Assembly: GCA_965178125.1 (NCBI GenBank)
Contig: OZ237739.1
Coordinates: forward strand, 1-64,000
Origin: Bilabrum cf. latius
Taxonomy: Eukaryota; Bigyra: Bicosoecida; Bigyra; Bicosoecida
Direction: 5' to 3'
Length of the DNA stretch: 64,000 bases
Part shown: positions 44,722-56,575 of the stretch, one piece after another
Layout of the letters: every line of letters starts with the position of its first letter
How positions within the stretch are numbered: the stretch's first letter is position 1
The notes under the pieces: model-generated
What the model saw: only the letters and a program-made list of their open reading frames with translations
The model's database searches: none
Told to the model about the DNA's origin: nothing
Position numbers and translations under genes: made by a program

Positions 44722-47671
44722 ATGTCATTGGCTGGTGGATAGCGAACATTTGATATCTAGGAAGCATAGCGCGGTGAGGAGGTCCAGAGTAGATGCCAAG
44801 AAGCGCAAAAATCCAAGCAGCAGCTGTGACAACTGTCTTGAAGCATGCGTACCCGCACTCCCACCATTCGCAGATGCATTTGTGCAGGCGTTAGCCCTAG
44901 CCGATGGACGAGACGTCGATGGAAGCCCCGGCTAGGATCCATACGGCAAGGCTCCGGCTGCCCTTGAGTCTGATGGCAGCCCAAGCCGAGCCTGGGGCGA
45001 TGCTTGGAAGGTCCTCGTGCTGGACCCGTTCGCCAGAGCGGTCGTAGCGCCCCTCCTTCCAGTCTAGTAGCTGCGACGCATTGGTGTCACCCTGCATCTG
45101 CCACTTGAAGCTGCTCGCGAGAGCATCCCGGACGCCCCGGCCGTGTATGTCACCAGGCCGCGACCACCCGAGCTGGCTCGACTTGCGGTGGACCTAGCAT
45201 GGAGTAGCGCGGATGCCTGCAAGTCCGCACTAAGCGCTAGCACAGGGCCCAGCGCCAGCGCTGCCTCCACCTCCGCCACCTCCGCGCTGACATCCTCGTC
45301 TGCCCTGGCGGCTGCCTGGCCCGCCATCCGAGACGCGGCTCCGGGGGCGGCACCGGCCGGGGCAGACGCCGGGGCAGCAGCTGTGGAGGGCGCGGATCAG
45401 CCGCAGCCCCCGGGTCTGTACGGCGGGACCCACCTGCTGCTGTCGCATCCTTGCCCCCGGCCTCAGCTGGAGGAGCTCGCGGGGAGGGTGGCAGCGGCGG
45501 ATGATGCTGTGGCACGCAGGGCGCTGGGTGCCGGCCTAAGAGGAGGTTCTTCTCCCCCAGCCCCCTCAAATGCCCCCAGGGAGCTGCCCCCCGGTGTGGT
45601 GCTCCCCTCCCAGTCCCTCCTCAGCGTGCGGGAGGCCCCCCTCGGGTTCCTCGCACCCCTGCCCACGCTCTTCCACCTCGCGCAGCCCGGCATCTTCAGG
45701 CTGCTCACCGCACCGTCTGCCACGGAGCCGGCGGTCAAAGCAGCCGTCCGTGCCTCGGCGGAGGGGCTGGCGGCCGCCCTCGCCGCCCTGGACGCACCCG
45801 CCGAGATCGCCTCTCCCCCGGACGGGCCCGCCGCGGCTGTGGCCCAGGAAGCCGCGGAGATCATGAGGGCCGCGGGGCGGGCGGGGCACGGGGCTTTCAG
45901 GCAGAGGGGCGGGGCTGGGCCCGCTGCGATCTCTCGGGACAGGCCACTGGTGGTGGTGCTGGACCGGGGGGCCGATTTGGCGGCTGCCCTGCGGCACCCA
46001 GGGACCCTGGCCGGGCTGCTGGGGGAGGCAGTGGGCTCGCTGGGGCAGGCGGGCACTAGGGTGAGGACCAGCATGGACGTGGCCAGGCCGGCGGGGAGCG
46101 GCGCGGGCGGCGGGGCCGGTGCGGGGAGCAGCGAGGGGGAGGCCGGTGGCGGGCTGGGCACTCTGTTCGCAGGGCTGGTCGGTGGTGCGGCCGGTGCAGG
46201 GGCGGGAGCCGGCGCGGGTGCAGGCGCGGGCGGGGCTGCAGAGGTGGTGCAGGTGGATCTGGATGCGGGCGATTCGTTCTGGTCGCGCGCAGCCGGGCTG
46301 GAGTGGACCGCGGCGGTGCAGGCGCACAAGCGGGCGCTGGACGAGGTGGCGGCCCGGGAGGCGAAGGTCCGGAGCCAGGGAGAGGGCGGGGGTGCGGCCG
46401 CGGGGTCCGGTGCGGGGGCGGGGGCAGAGGGTGGCGACCTGCACGAGGCACTGAGCTCGCTGCCTGCCGTGTTGCGCAGCAAGGAGCGGCTGGCGAGGAT
46501 GGGCAAGCTGCTGCGGGCCGTGGACAGGCGCATGGGGCTCCGGTCGCTGGACAAGTTCTTCCTGCTGGGGCAGGAGAGCGTGGCGGGGCCGGGGGCGGGC
46601 TCCATGGAAGGGGAGCAGGTAGTCCAGATGGTGGCGGGCGAGGTGGACGCCACTGACGCGGAGGAGGAGGGAGGCCCCAGTGGCGGAGGGGCGGGAGCGG
46701 CGGAAGGGGAGGGCGCTGACGACCGGGCGTGCGGGGCGGGGTCGCTGTCGGATCGCGCGCGACTGGCCTGTCAGTTCGTGGCCACTGTTAGCGAGAGATC
46801 GGCTCGGCAGCTGGTGGAGAAGGCCGAGGGCGGCGGCGCTGGGGGTGCCGGCAATGCCGACGAGGCAGCGGGCGCCCTGTGGGAGCGGCTGGCAGACGTG
46901 CTCTGCGGGGCGCTGGAGGCAGGCGCGGGCAAGGTCAGCGGCAGGGTGCAGGCCGCCACGACGTCCCTCCTGTGGGCCGGGGACCTCGAGCTGGCCGGGG
47001 GCCCAGACCCCATGCCGCAGGCCTCGGTGGCCGTGCCCGCCTCTGAGGCAGAGGCCTCCCCTGCCCCTGGCCCGGGCACCCCCGGCTTCGAGGACGAGCT
47101 CAAAGCGGCGCAGGACGCGGTGCTCTTCTGCGCAGAGCAGCGGCGCGTGGTGGATCTGCTCGCGGCGCAGCACAGGGGCGGGGAAGGGGGGGCCCCGGGG
47201 GCTGGACGCGCGATCGCGGCTGCGCTGGGCGAGGGCGCGGGCGCGCAGTGGCTGGCTGGGCTGGGGTCCCACGTGGACACGCTGCTCGCCTCTGCCTCCA
47301 AGCACATCGGGAGGCTGGTGGAGGGGGACGCGCGGGCCCCGCTCACGAGGCTAGTGGCGGCGGCTGCGGGGGACGCCGAGAGTGGCTCCGTGGGGGGCCC
47401 TGCGGCGGAGCAGGCCGATTCGCTCCGGGTGGTGGATCCCGCGGGAGGCAAGGCGGGGAGGGTGGGGCGGGGCACGCCCCGGCGGCGCGTGATCGCGTAC
47501 TTTGTTGGCGGCGTGACGATGGGCGAGTGGTCCGACCTGCAGCGGTGGGGCCGCGCCGCCAAGCCGCCCAGAGAGATCATCGTGGGAGGCACCTGCCTGC
47601 TGGAGCGGGAAGCGCTGCTGCGCGACATGGCCCGGATCGGGAAAGAGGCCAGAGCCAGGCGAAGAGGGTGA
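44722..47671 (+). CDS. SLY1: Sec1/Munc18-family protein, Sly1 (SCFD1) type
   Basis: SM protein that chaperones SNARE assembly in ER-Golgi traffic. Exon 1 (44722-44773) contains three TAG codons (MSLAGG-TAG-RTFDI-TAG-EA-TAG-R). A 100-nt intron (44774-44873, gtgagg...ttcgcag) joins in phase 1 to DAFVQALALADG. Exon 2 has WKVLVLDPFARAVVAPLLPV-TAG-TAG-LRRIGVTLHL, the Sly1 N-terminal pattern, then VLDRGADLAAALRHPGTLAGLL, and near the C-terminus RRVIAYFVGGVTMGEWSDLQ and EIIVGGTCLL. Length is 949 aa against about 640 usually; the excess is Ala/Gly-rich inserts. Six TAG in total; stop TGA. Confidence 0.86.
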
Positions 47672-47789
47672 TCCTGGATGGTATTGATCTGGCACGATAG
47701 GATGAATGAAGACGCTACTCTATATTGTACGTATATTTCCGCAAGCCTAGGGCTAGCATCGCATCCAGGATTCGTCAGTCCACGCGAGT
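47672..47789. other. Convergent intergenic region
   Basis: 118 bp between the TGA stops of SLY1 and UTP6; nothing recognisable. Confidence 0.4.
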
Positions 47790-50700
47790 TCATTCGGCGG
47801 CCCGTCGAAGCGCGAACTCCTCCAAAAACCTCGACTTTGCAGCCCCAACCAGCGTGCGCTCGCCCTCGGCGTGCCACTTGGCCGCGCGCGCCGCCTCGCC
47901 GCCGCTCACAAGCCATTCGTAGCCCATGAGCCACACCTCGGCAGCGGCAGACTGGTCCTCCTCCGTGGCGCCGCGCCGCTCCGAAGCAGCAGCCGCGCCC
48001 GGCCCCGCCCTCCTCAGCCAGCCGGGCACGTCCCCACCCGGCAGCGCCCCGTAGGTCCCCTCCAGCACGAGCTCGGTGGCCCGCAGCCACACGGTCGCGG
48101 GGCAGGACCCCCGCGTGCACACGGGCAGCGCCGCCTCCAGGGCCCCCGCACCCCTCCTCTCCGCCCACTCGAGCGCCCACTCGCGCAGCTCCCGCATGGC
48201 CCCGGCCCCCAGCGACGAGCCCCCGCCCCCGCCCATGCCGGTGGCAGACATGGCCGCCCGCACCACGGCCAGCACCAGCACCTCGGCCCCCGGCCTCACG
48301 GACAGAGACCCCTGAGCAGAGGCCAGCACCCTGGGCCACGCCGCCAGCAGCCGCCTCCCCGAGACGCTCGGGCAGCAGGCCCCCAGCACCGCGGCCAGCC
48401 GTCCCGCCCTCGACCACACGGTCGCTGGAGCAGCCACCCCGTGCTTCTGCCTGGCTGCGACACAGGCCCCCAGGGGAGCGGCAGCTGCAGCGAGGGCAGC
48501 CACGATTCCCCTGGTCTTCTCCTATTCTTTCTCCTTGCCCTCTTCCCCGTCCCCACCCTCATCTTCGGCAGCAAGGGGCTCCAAGGTAGCTGCCGCCGAG
48601 GCAGCAGCGGCCAGATGCAGGTCGGAAGCCACCACCGCAGCCTCTGCATCGGCAGCCCCCAGGGCCTCGTGGAGCACCCGCCCCACAGCCACCGCCCCCG
48701 CGTGCTGGCCAGCAGCCACGAAGGCAGCCCCCAGCACCCTTGCCAGACAGCACGCGTGCGAGGCAGCCGACTGGCCGTCACCCTCCCTAAGGGCACGGTC
48801 TCGGGCCGCCCGCGCGAGGGCGCCCGCCTCCTCCGCCTCTGCCTCCGCGTCTGACATCACGCGGGGCCGCTTGCGACCGTCCCCGGAGCCAACGGCTGTG
48901 TCCTGCATCGCGTCATCCAGCTCGCCCAGGAAGGCAGGTCGCACGGCAGCCAGCGGGGACCGCCCCCCTCCCAGCGCCTCGCACGCAGCCTGACCCGCCC
49001 TCCACAGGTCAGGAGCACCGTCCGCCGCACCACGCGCAGCTGCCGCCAGCAAGCCCGCTTGCCTGGAAGCCCAGCTCCCGTCCCTCGCCGCTCCCACGGG
49101 AAGTGCCAGCAGGGAGCCCGCCACACGAGCGGCAGCTGCAGACAGGGACAATCCCGCGAGAGCCACCGGGCTGGCTGCCTCTGCCGAGCGCAATGACCCC
49201 CGCAACGACCGCACGCAGGCTCCAATATCAGCCAGACCGGGTCGCCCCGTGGTGTCCAAGCCGCTGCCGCCCTCCTGCCGCCCCCTCTTCCTGCCGGCAG
49301 AAGCGCCGCCAACACCCGCCCCATCGGATCCAGCCCCGCCTGTCTTGGCCAGCAGGTGGAAACCAACCCACGGCGCTCCCTTTCCCAGAGGGCCGGTGGG
49401 CGCGCTCCCCTTGGACGAAGAAGCGCCTGCCGCCTTGGCCGCCGTGGCCCTGGCCTGCTGCCCCGCTGGGCCCAGCAGCAGCCGCATGGCCGCGTTCTCT
49501 GCAGCTCGCGTGGCCCGCGATAGCTCGTCCGTGGCAGGGGCACACGCCGCTGGCACCGCCGCCCCCAGGATCGGCTGCAGCCCATCCCCATCCCCATCCC
49601 CATCCTCATTCGGCTTGCTCCTGGCCTTACCCTCATCAAGAAGCACCCCCGCCGCCGCCTGCCTCGCTGCGCCATGGGGCGCCCAGGCGATTGCAGCCAG
49701 TGAGACTGCCTCATCCTCCTCCTCTTGACCTTCCCCTGCCCCTCCAGCCTCAACGCCGCCAGTCGCACTGACAGCGCGCAGCACGGGGTCCTCCTCGCCC
49801 GTCCATGCGTCCGCCAGCTCTGACCATGGACCGGCAGCCGCACCCTCCACTGCCTGTGTGGAGCTTCCGGTCCTCAAGTCCCCCATATTCCGCGCCACTG
49901 CGTTCCGAGGTGCCTGCGCGTGCACCAGCTGCGCGAGGGAAGCCCCTGCTACCCGCTGGAGCACAGGGGCACGCGACCCAGAGACGGGGCCTGCGGCAGC
50001 TCCACCTGCACCGCCCGTGGCCTGCGACTCCTTCCTTGCCTCCTTCGCAGCCCCCTGCTGCTCCTCATCCTGCTCCTCTGCCTTGTCCTCCTCGTCGGAA
50101 GCCCCGTCAAGCACGAACAGGGGGCCCTCGCTCGCACCTGCCGCTGCGCTCCTCCTCGCCCTCGCTTCCACGCGCGCGCGATGCACTGCAGCCCAGGAAC
50201 GAGCCAGGGGGAGCAGCCTGCACAATGTGGCAGCCTCCCACGCCCGCCCATCCCCTGGGAATGCCTTGGCCAGCAGCCCCACGCACGTGGCAGTCACCTG
50301 GGGCAGGCGGTCCGGCTGCGGCAGCAAAGAGCCCCCCTGCTCGGATTCAGATTCAGATTCGGAATCGGAATCCCCGCCCCCTTCTTCCGCCCTTGCCTTG
50401 CCATCGTCGCCCTCCCCCTCCCCCACCCCCACCCCCCGCCTCGTCCTCCGCTGCTCTGCAAGCGCGACTGCCGCGGCAGCTGCCCTCAGTCGCCCTGCCT
50501 CACCGCCGGCCTCTGCCTGCACGTCAATGGCCAGTCGAAGCAGCTGGGCCTGCAGCGCCAGCCGCTCTCCCTCGCCCAGCCCAGCCACCTTGGCTGCATT
50601 CCGGGCCACCACGCGGGCCAGCTCACCCGCCGCCACTGCGTCCTGGCCCGCTCCCGTGGCGTCACCGGCGCTGCTCGCAGGGGTCAGGCCCAGCACTCGG

Positions 50701-51413
50701 CGCCTGGCCGATCGTCGCAGAGCCAGTTGCATCTCTAGACGGAATAAGGAGAGCCAGAGGGCTCCCTGACGAGGGGCAGGCAGCGCTCGCAGCCCGCGCT
50801 GCAGCCAGGCCCTGCTCGCGCCCACGTCCCCGGCGCCGTCGTCCCACGCCGCAGCAGCCGCAGCAAGCCACAATTCTACTGAGTGGGGGTGCAGTGCCGT
50901 TGCTTTGGGGAAAATGTCTTGCTCGGTTCGCTTGTGCTTGTGCCGCCTGGCGAAACCTGCAAATCCAAGCCATACGTCGACCCTCTTTCCAAGCCGACGG
51001 GCGGCGCGCTGCCAAATGAAAAGTGCCCTCTGCATTGGCTAGTAATCATGTGGAGACGGCTTTTGTATGCCTGCGAAAATGAGGTGCTGAGGTTTGGAAC
51101 TCCATATATCGATGCAGTTGCAGATGAGCGCGGTACTGTCTGTGCCTCTTGGTAGCGTACTGAGGGTCTCACCCATCTACTACCTGCGAATCTACAGCAT
51201 TTTATCTAGTGTTTCTTCGTATTCAGCCGCCTTTCTCCATACATCAAGGCTTGCTGCCTCCACTTTTGCTCTTGCAACCAGCTGATACTCAAATTCTCTA
51301 CGTTTCGTTGTAAGGGCCCTGATCTCATGCTCATTCAAAAGACCACGCTCGCCCCACGAAAGAAGAGCGGGAGCGGTACGCTCCAATATGCGCTATACCT
51401 CTGACGCGGCCAT
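47790..51413 (-). CDS. UTP6: U3 small nucleolar RNA-associated protein 6 (UTP6)
   Basis: Component of the UtpB part of the SSU processome (18S rRNA maturation), built of HAT repeats. Exon 1 (51173-51413) starts MAASEV-TAG-RILERTAPAL; relatives have Gln at this place (MAxxVQxRLExxxPEL). It continues with GLLNEHEIRALTTKRREFEYQL. A 102-nt intron (51071-51172, gtgaga...ttcgcag) leads to HDY-TAG-PMQRALFIWQRAARR, then HPHSVELWLAAAAAAW and RAWLQRGLRALP, typical UTP6 HAT motifs. The 1173-aa product is about twice the usual length because of Ala/Gly-rich and acidic inserts. Six TAG codons occur, including a TAG-TAG pair before the intron and one at about 48520. Stop TGA. Confidence 0.87.
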
Positions 51414-51574
51414 GTTGTGGCAGCAAGGATGGCTTCAATTCTGTTGTTGCCTGCTTGGGTACGTGACGAGTGATGGACCGTCGGATGTGCCACCACCACG
51501 ACTGATGGCACCGCTGCGATCGGATAGCCATACTTCAGATACATCAGTATGATTCACAAAGATAGTTTAGCCAT

Positions 51575-54500
51575 TCAAGCATCCGCGCTCTTACCCTCTG
51601 CCTACGATTCCTCCCCGCCCTCCTTGGCCCCCTCCCCCTCCCCCTCCTCGCCAGTCGCCTCCTTGGCAGGCTCCTCCTTCTCCTCCCCGGCATCTCCTGC
51701 CTCCTCCGTTTGGCCATCCAGCGCTGCCTGCAGTTCATCGGCAGACTGTGCCTTTTCCACTTTCTCCCCCTCCTTCTCCCCCTCCGCTGTCTCAGCCTCA
51801 CCCCCTTCCTTCTCGCCCTCCTCGACCGTTGCCTCCGCCACTTCCCTCGCAGTGTCCGCCTTGCGAGTCGCCTCCTTCACGTCCTCGGCAAGCTCCTCGG
51901 AGGAAGAACCGCCGCTATCCCCGCTTGCACGGCCCGCCGCAGCCGCCGCCGATGCCTGCGACCTCCCTGCGTGCCTCGCCGCCTCGGCAGCCCGCTTCTG
52001 GGCCGCTTGCTCGGCGCCCTCGGCCCGCCTGGCAGCCGCCTTGGCCTCGTCGCGGCCCGCCTCCAGCTTCTTGGCGGCCTCCTCGGCGCGGTCCGCCGCC
52101 GAGTCCGCGCTCTCCTTGGACAGCCGGGCGGCCTTCCTGTCACCCACGGCCCCGCTCTTCGCCTCTTCCGCCTTTAGCCTAGACTCCCGGGCCAGCTTTG
52201 CCTCCCGGCGAGCGTCGCCTAGAGCTGCCGTGGCCGTCGCGGCCGCGGCAGCTGCCCTCTCCCCGCCGGCCGTCGCCTCCGTGGCCTTGCGCGCGGCAGT
52301 CTCCTCCGATGCCCTCGAGGCCTGCGCCGCCTTGCGGGCCGTGGACACGCCCGACACCACAGCCTCCCTGTCCTCCCGCGCGGCGTGCTCCGCCACCTTG
52401 GCGGCTGCAGAGGAAGAAGCAGCCGAGGTGGCCGACCTGCGCGCCCGCTCCGCACCGGCCACCGCCTCCTGCGATGCGCGATGTGCCGCCCTACGCGCCA
52501 CAAGCGTGGCGTTGTGGCTGCTTGCCGCGGCCTGCGAAGCAGTGGCGGCCGCCAGCGAGGCAGCCTCGGCCTGCTGCACCAGCCGCTGCGTCTGGTTGAG
52601 TGCCTTGCTGGCCCCACGCTTGGCATCCATGGCCTCGCCCGCTAGCTTCACGGCGCGCTCTAGAGTCTCGCGGACCTCCTCCGCGGCGTGCTGGGCCGCC
52701 CGTGCCGCCTCAACTGCCATTCGCGCGTCTGGGGACAGCGGCAGTGGCTCGGGGGAGGGCTGCACCTCTAGCGGGACTGGCACCACCAGCACCTGCTTCT
52801 GCTTGGCGGGAACTGGCGCTGCTTCTTGCTTGGCAGCAGGTGCAGGTGCAGCCTCGTCAGCGACAGGCGCGGCAGCGACAGGTGCAACCTCATCAGCGAC
52901 AGGTGCAGGTGCAACCTCGTCAGCGACAGGTGCAGCCTCGTCAGCGACAGGCGCGGCAGCGACAGGTGCAACCTCATCAGCGACAGGTGCGGCAGCGACA
53001 GGTGCAGGTGCAGCCTCGTCAGCGACAGGCGCGGCAGCAACAGGTGCAGCCTCGTCAGCGACAGGCGCGGCAGCGACAGGTGCAGGTGCAGCCTCGTCAG
53101 CGACAGGCGCGGCAGCAACAGGTGCAACCTCATCAGCGACAGGTGCAGGTGCAGCCTCGTCAGCGACAGGCGCGGCAGCGACAGGTGCAACCTCATCAGC
53201 GACAGGTGCAGGTGCGGTCTCCTCAGCGACTGGCGCGGCAGGTGCAGGTTCGTCCCTGGCTGCACTCCTCATGCGAATGCGGGAGCCCCCCCGCACCTTG
53301 CTAGACACCCCGGCCTGCGACTACAGTAGGACCGTGCCAGCGTCCATTGCAGGCGGTGCCTGTGCTGCGGCAGCGCTTGCTGGCCTGGGAACCATCTGAA
53401 GCAGACCGGTGGACGCAGAGACGGTGGCTCCTGTCTCCTGGATGTAGCTCGCGCACTGCTGCACGGTCCACGACCCAGTAGTGCGAGCCAGCTCGGCCGC
53501 GGCTTGCACTCGCTGAGCCATGATACCGCCCGCGCCAGCCACGGCGCGCTGCGCCGCCTCAGCCTGTGCCTGCGCAGCGGCGGCCCTGGCCAGCCTGGCC
53601 CCGCAGGACTGGTCCTCGGGGCTGGGTGCCACGAGGGGCACGCAGGAGCCAGCCGAGGAGGAGGACGAAGAGCTCAGCTCGTCGGGGCGTTCCATGGACC
53701 CGCACTGCCTCGCGGACAGCACCCTGAATGCGCCCTGCATGACCTCCTGCTGTTCCCTGGACAACCTGGAGCCGACCTGCAGCAGAGATGCACCCTCGTC
53801 ATCGGCCTTGCTCTCCTCCTCTTCACCGTGCTTCTCCTCTGCGACCTCCTCTCTGGCTTCCTGCCGGTTGGTCAGCACCTTCTTGGCGTGGTGCAAAGCA
53901 TCCACTACATCGCTGAGGTCAGTGGAATCATTGGAGTCTTTCTGCTCGTCCTCCTCGTCCTTGGAATCCTCCTCCTCTTCGTCCTCCTCCTCCTCCTCCT
54001 CCTCGTCCTCGTCCTTGGAGTCCTCCTCCTCCTCGTCCTTGGAGTCCTCCTCCTCCTCGTCGTCCTTGGAGTCCCCCTCTTCGTCCTTGGAGTCCTCCTC
54101 CTCGTCCTTGGAATCCTCCTCCTCGTCCTTGGAATCCTCCTCCTCGTCCTTGGAATCCTCCTCCTCTTCGTCCTTGGAATCCTCCTCCTCTTCGTCCTCA
54201 GCGCCCGCTTTCGCGTTCCCACAGCGCTTGAGACAGACACCGTCGCACACTTGGGAGCACTTCTCGGCCTCGCCCCCCTTCTGCTTGCAGACAGCCTCGC
54301 AAACAGGCCTGCAGTGCTTGCAATCGTCCTTGGCCGGGCCGTCCTTTTGCCAGTCGTTACCGAGCACATAGTGTGCATTCAACCCGCCACCGTTCCCATG
54401 CGCGATGGCACTGCCAGCAGCGGTAGGACGACCGTCTTCTTCATCGCCCTCACTCTCGGCCTTGGCCTTGGTCTCGCCCTCCTCAGCGGGTGCTGCTGCT

Positions 54501-55954
54501 GCTGCTGCAGGTGCTGCCTCCTTGGCCTTGGTCTCGCCCTCCTCAGCGGGTGCTGCTGCTGCTGCTGCTGCAGGTGCTGCCTCCTTGGCCTTGGTCTCGC
54601 CCTCCTCAGCGGGTGCTGCTGCTGCTGCTGCAGGTGCTGCCTCCTCGGCCTTGGTCTCGCCCTCCTCAGCGGGTGCTGCTGCTGCTGCTGCAGGTGCTGC
54701 CTCCTTGGCCTTGGTCTCGCCCTCCTCAGCGGGTGCTGCTGCAGCTGCTGCAGGTGCTGCCTCCTCGGCCTTGGTCTCGCCCTCCTCAGCGGGTGCTGCT
54801 GCAGCTGCTGCAGGTGCTGCCTCCTCGGCCTTGGCCTTGGTCTCGCCCTCCTCAGCGGGTGCTGCTGCTGCTGCTGCAGGTGCTGCCTCCTCGGCCTTGG
54901 TCTCGCCCTCCTCAGCGGGTGCTGCTGCTGCTGCTGCAGGTGCTGCCTCCTTGGCCTTGGTCTCGCCCTCCTCAGCGGGTGCTGCTGCTGCTGCTGCAGG
55001 TGCTGCCTCCTTGGCCTTGGTCTCGCCCTCCTCAGCGGGTGCTGCTGCTGCTGCTGCAGGTGCTGCCTCCTCGGCCTTGGTCTCGCCCTCCTCAGCGGGT
55101 GCTGCTGCTGCTGCTGCAGGTGCTGCCTCCTCGGCCTTGGTCTCACCCTCCTCAGCGGGTGCTGCTGCAGCTGCTGCAGGTGCTGCCTCCTCGGCCTTGG
55201 TCTCGCCCTCCTCAGCGGGTGCTGCTGCTGCTGCTGCAGGTGCTGCCTCCTCGGCCTTGGTCTCACCCTCCTCAGCGGGTGCTGCTGCTGCTGCTGCAGG
55301 TGCTGCCTCCTTGGCCTTGGTCTCGCCCTCCTCAGCGGGTGCTGCTGCTGCTGCTGCAGGTGCTGCCTCCTCGGCCTTGGTCTCGCCCTCCTCAGCGGGT
55401 GCTGCTGCTGCTGCTGCAGGTGCTGCCTCCTCGGCCTTGGCCTTGGTTTCGCCCTCCTCAGCGGGTGCTGCTGCTGGTGCTGCAGGTGCCGCCTCCTCGG
55501 CCTTGGTCTCGCCCGTCTCCACCACAGTAGGCAAGAATGCCTCTCCGCCACTCTCTTCGTGCCTGTCCTTGACATTCTCCACAGCCTCGCTGACCTTGGC
55601 CTTGGTTTCTGCTGAAAGGCTCTCCACGTCTGCATCTGTGCTCGTCACAGTGCCGTCCTCCTGGAGGTCCAGCACGCGGGCCTCGGGCTTGTCGGCCCCG
55701 CCCGATTCCTCGTGGTCCTGCTTCATGTCTTCTACGGAGTCTTTAACGGCCTAGGCCACATCCGGAGAGAGTTCGCCCAGGCTCTGCTGCGTGGGCGGGG
55801 CTTGCTCGGCAGCCTTGGCTTCCTCCTTGGATTCCGAAGCAGCTTCCACCCCAGTTTCGCTAGTTGTCTCGCTCTTCTCAGCATCAAGAGAGGGTAGATC
55901 ATCTGGATTGGCACCTGCGTGATCTGTTCCGCGGCCAATAACTTTGTCTGCCAT
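51575..55954 (-). CDS. Giant Ala/Glu-rich repeat protein with Cys-rich segment
   Basis: Family not recognised. One 1459-aa frame from MADKVIGRGTDHAG to TGA at 51575 contains three TAG (about 55752, 53321, 51602). In order: an acidic lead; about 17 copies of a 19-21 residue Ala/Glu repeat (60-bp units); a Cys-rich patch (CKHCRPVCEAVCKQ, then CSQVCDGVCLKRC); a Lys-Asp-Glu run; a region with paired Cys; a second Ala/Pro/Asp repeat (about 52840-53240); and a long charged coiled coil rich in Ala, Arg, Glu. An additional 5' exon may start near 56013 (SQHAYVGLRGSALL after tcggatcgcag), so the start is uncertain. Possibly a structural or surface-linked protein; inference only. Confidence 0.6.
52840..53240. 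repeat. Coding tandem repeat, Ala/Pro/Val/Asp-rich
   Basis: Irregular array of short units (cagcgacaggtgcagg, cagcgacaggcgcggc) encoding alternating ADEVAPVAAAP/ADEAAPAPV segments. Confidence 0.85.
53930..54210. repeat. Acidic low-complexity coding tract
   Basis: Imperfect repeats of tcctcctcctcgtccttgga, coding on the minus strand for Glu/Asp runs separated by Asp-Ser-Lys. Confidence 0.85.
54470..55510. repeat. 57-63 bp coding minisatellite (about 17 copies)
   Basis: Units containing 'tcctcagcgggtgctgctgc' and 'tcggccttggtctcgccc', mostly 60 bp with 3-6 bp length variants (extra gct or ttggcc). All three minus frames and at least two plus frames are open, which explains the long antisense frames here. 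Confidence 0.9.
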
Positions 55955-56575
55955 CGAAATGTCGTCCTTTGGCTCGAGACTAGCTACTCCAGATTGCAAC
56001 AGTGCAGAGCCTCGCAGACCAACGTAAGCATGCTGCGATCCGAAAAATAATAAACTTAAGACAATATATTCGCTAGAAATGGCAGCAAGTGCGTAAGGAT
56101 AGCCACCAAGCTTCAACACATGTTGCAAGCCTTCGGTCCTCACGGGTGCTAGCCCTGCCGCGTCGCTATTCATTCGTCGGCATTGCGAAACGCCTGCGTC
56201 GATGGAACAAAATAAAGATGTGGATGCAATGTGCGCTGCCATAGAGAAAACACGAGGCTGAGATCGGTGTGAAAGGGCAAGCACGGATCGACCATGCTGC
56301 TGGCACCTCTTCTGGGGTTTATGAAGACACAATCCAAACACTTACCAGCTGATAAGGCTATGATCGATAATATTATTGCAATTGACCGCATGATACAACC
56401 ACCAGGGCTAGTACAGAGCACCCGGGAGGTCGTTGTAGGGGAAAGCCAGCTCTGCCTCTCGAAAACCAGTCTATGCACGTTACAAAAAATCATGATGTTC
56501 CGCAAAGGATGCGCGGCGTCTGTCCGGAGTGGAAATAATACACTTAGGATTTGAAATCAGCAACTCTGTGATAGC
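55955..56575. other. Divergent intergenic region, possible upstream exon
   Basis: AT-rich promoter-type sequence between the giant repeat gene and the ankyrin gene. A minus-strand acceptor-like tcggatcgcag near 56013-56023 may mark an extra exon. No other gene seen. Confidence 0.4.

Noticed and set aside
45463-48417. Long minus-strand frames opposite SLY1
   Set aside because: High GC makes the antisense strand open; the plus strand carries the SM-family motifs.
49805-51019. Plus-strand frames opposite UTP6
   Set aside because: Pro/Arg-rich antisense translations without domains; the minus strand has UTP6 motifs and a good intron.
53504-55615. 703-residue plus-strand frame
   Set aside because: Antisense to the minus-strand repeat gene; made only of Leu/Gly/Cys translations of the 60-bp repeat with no continuation outside it.
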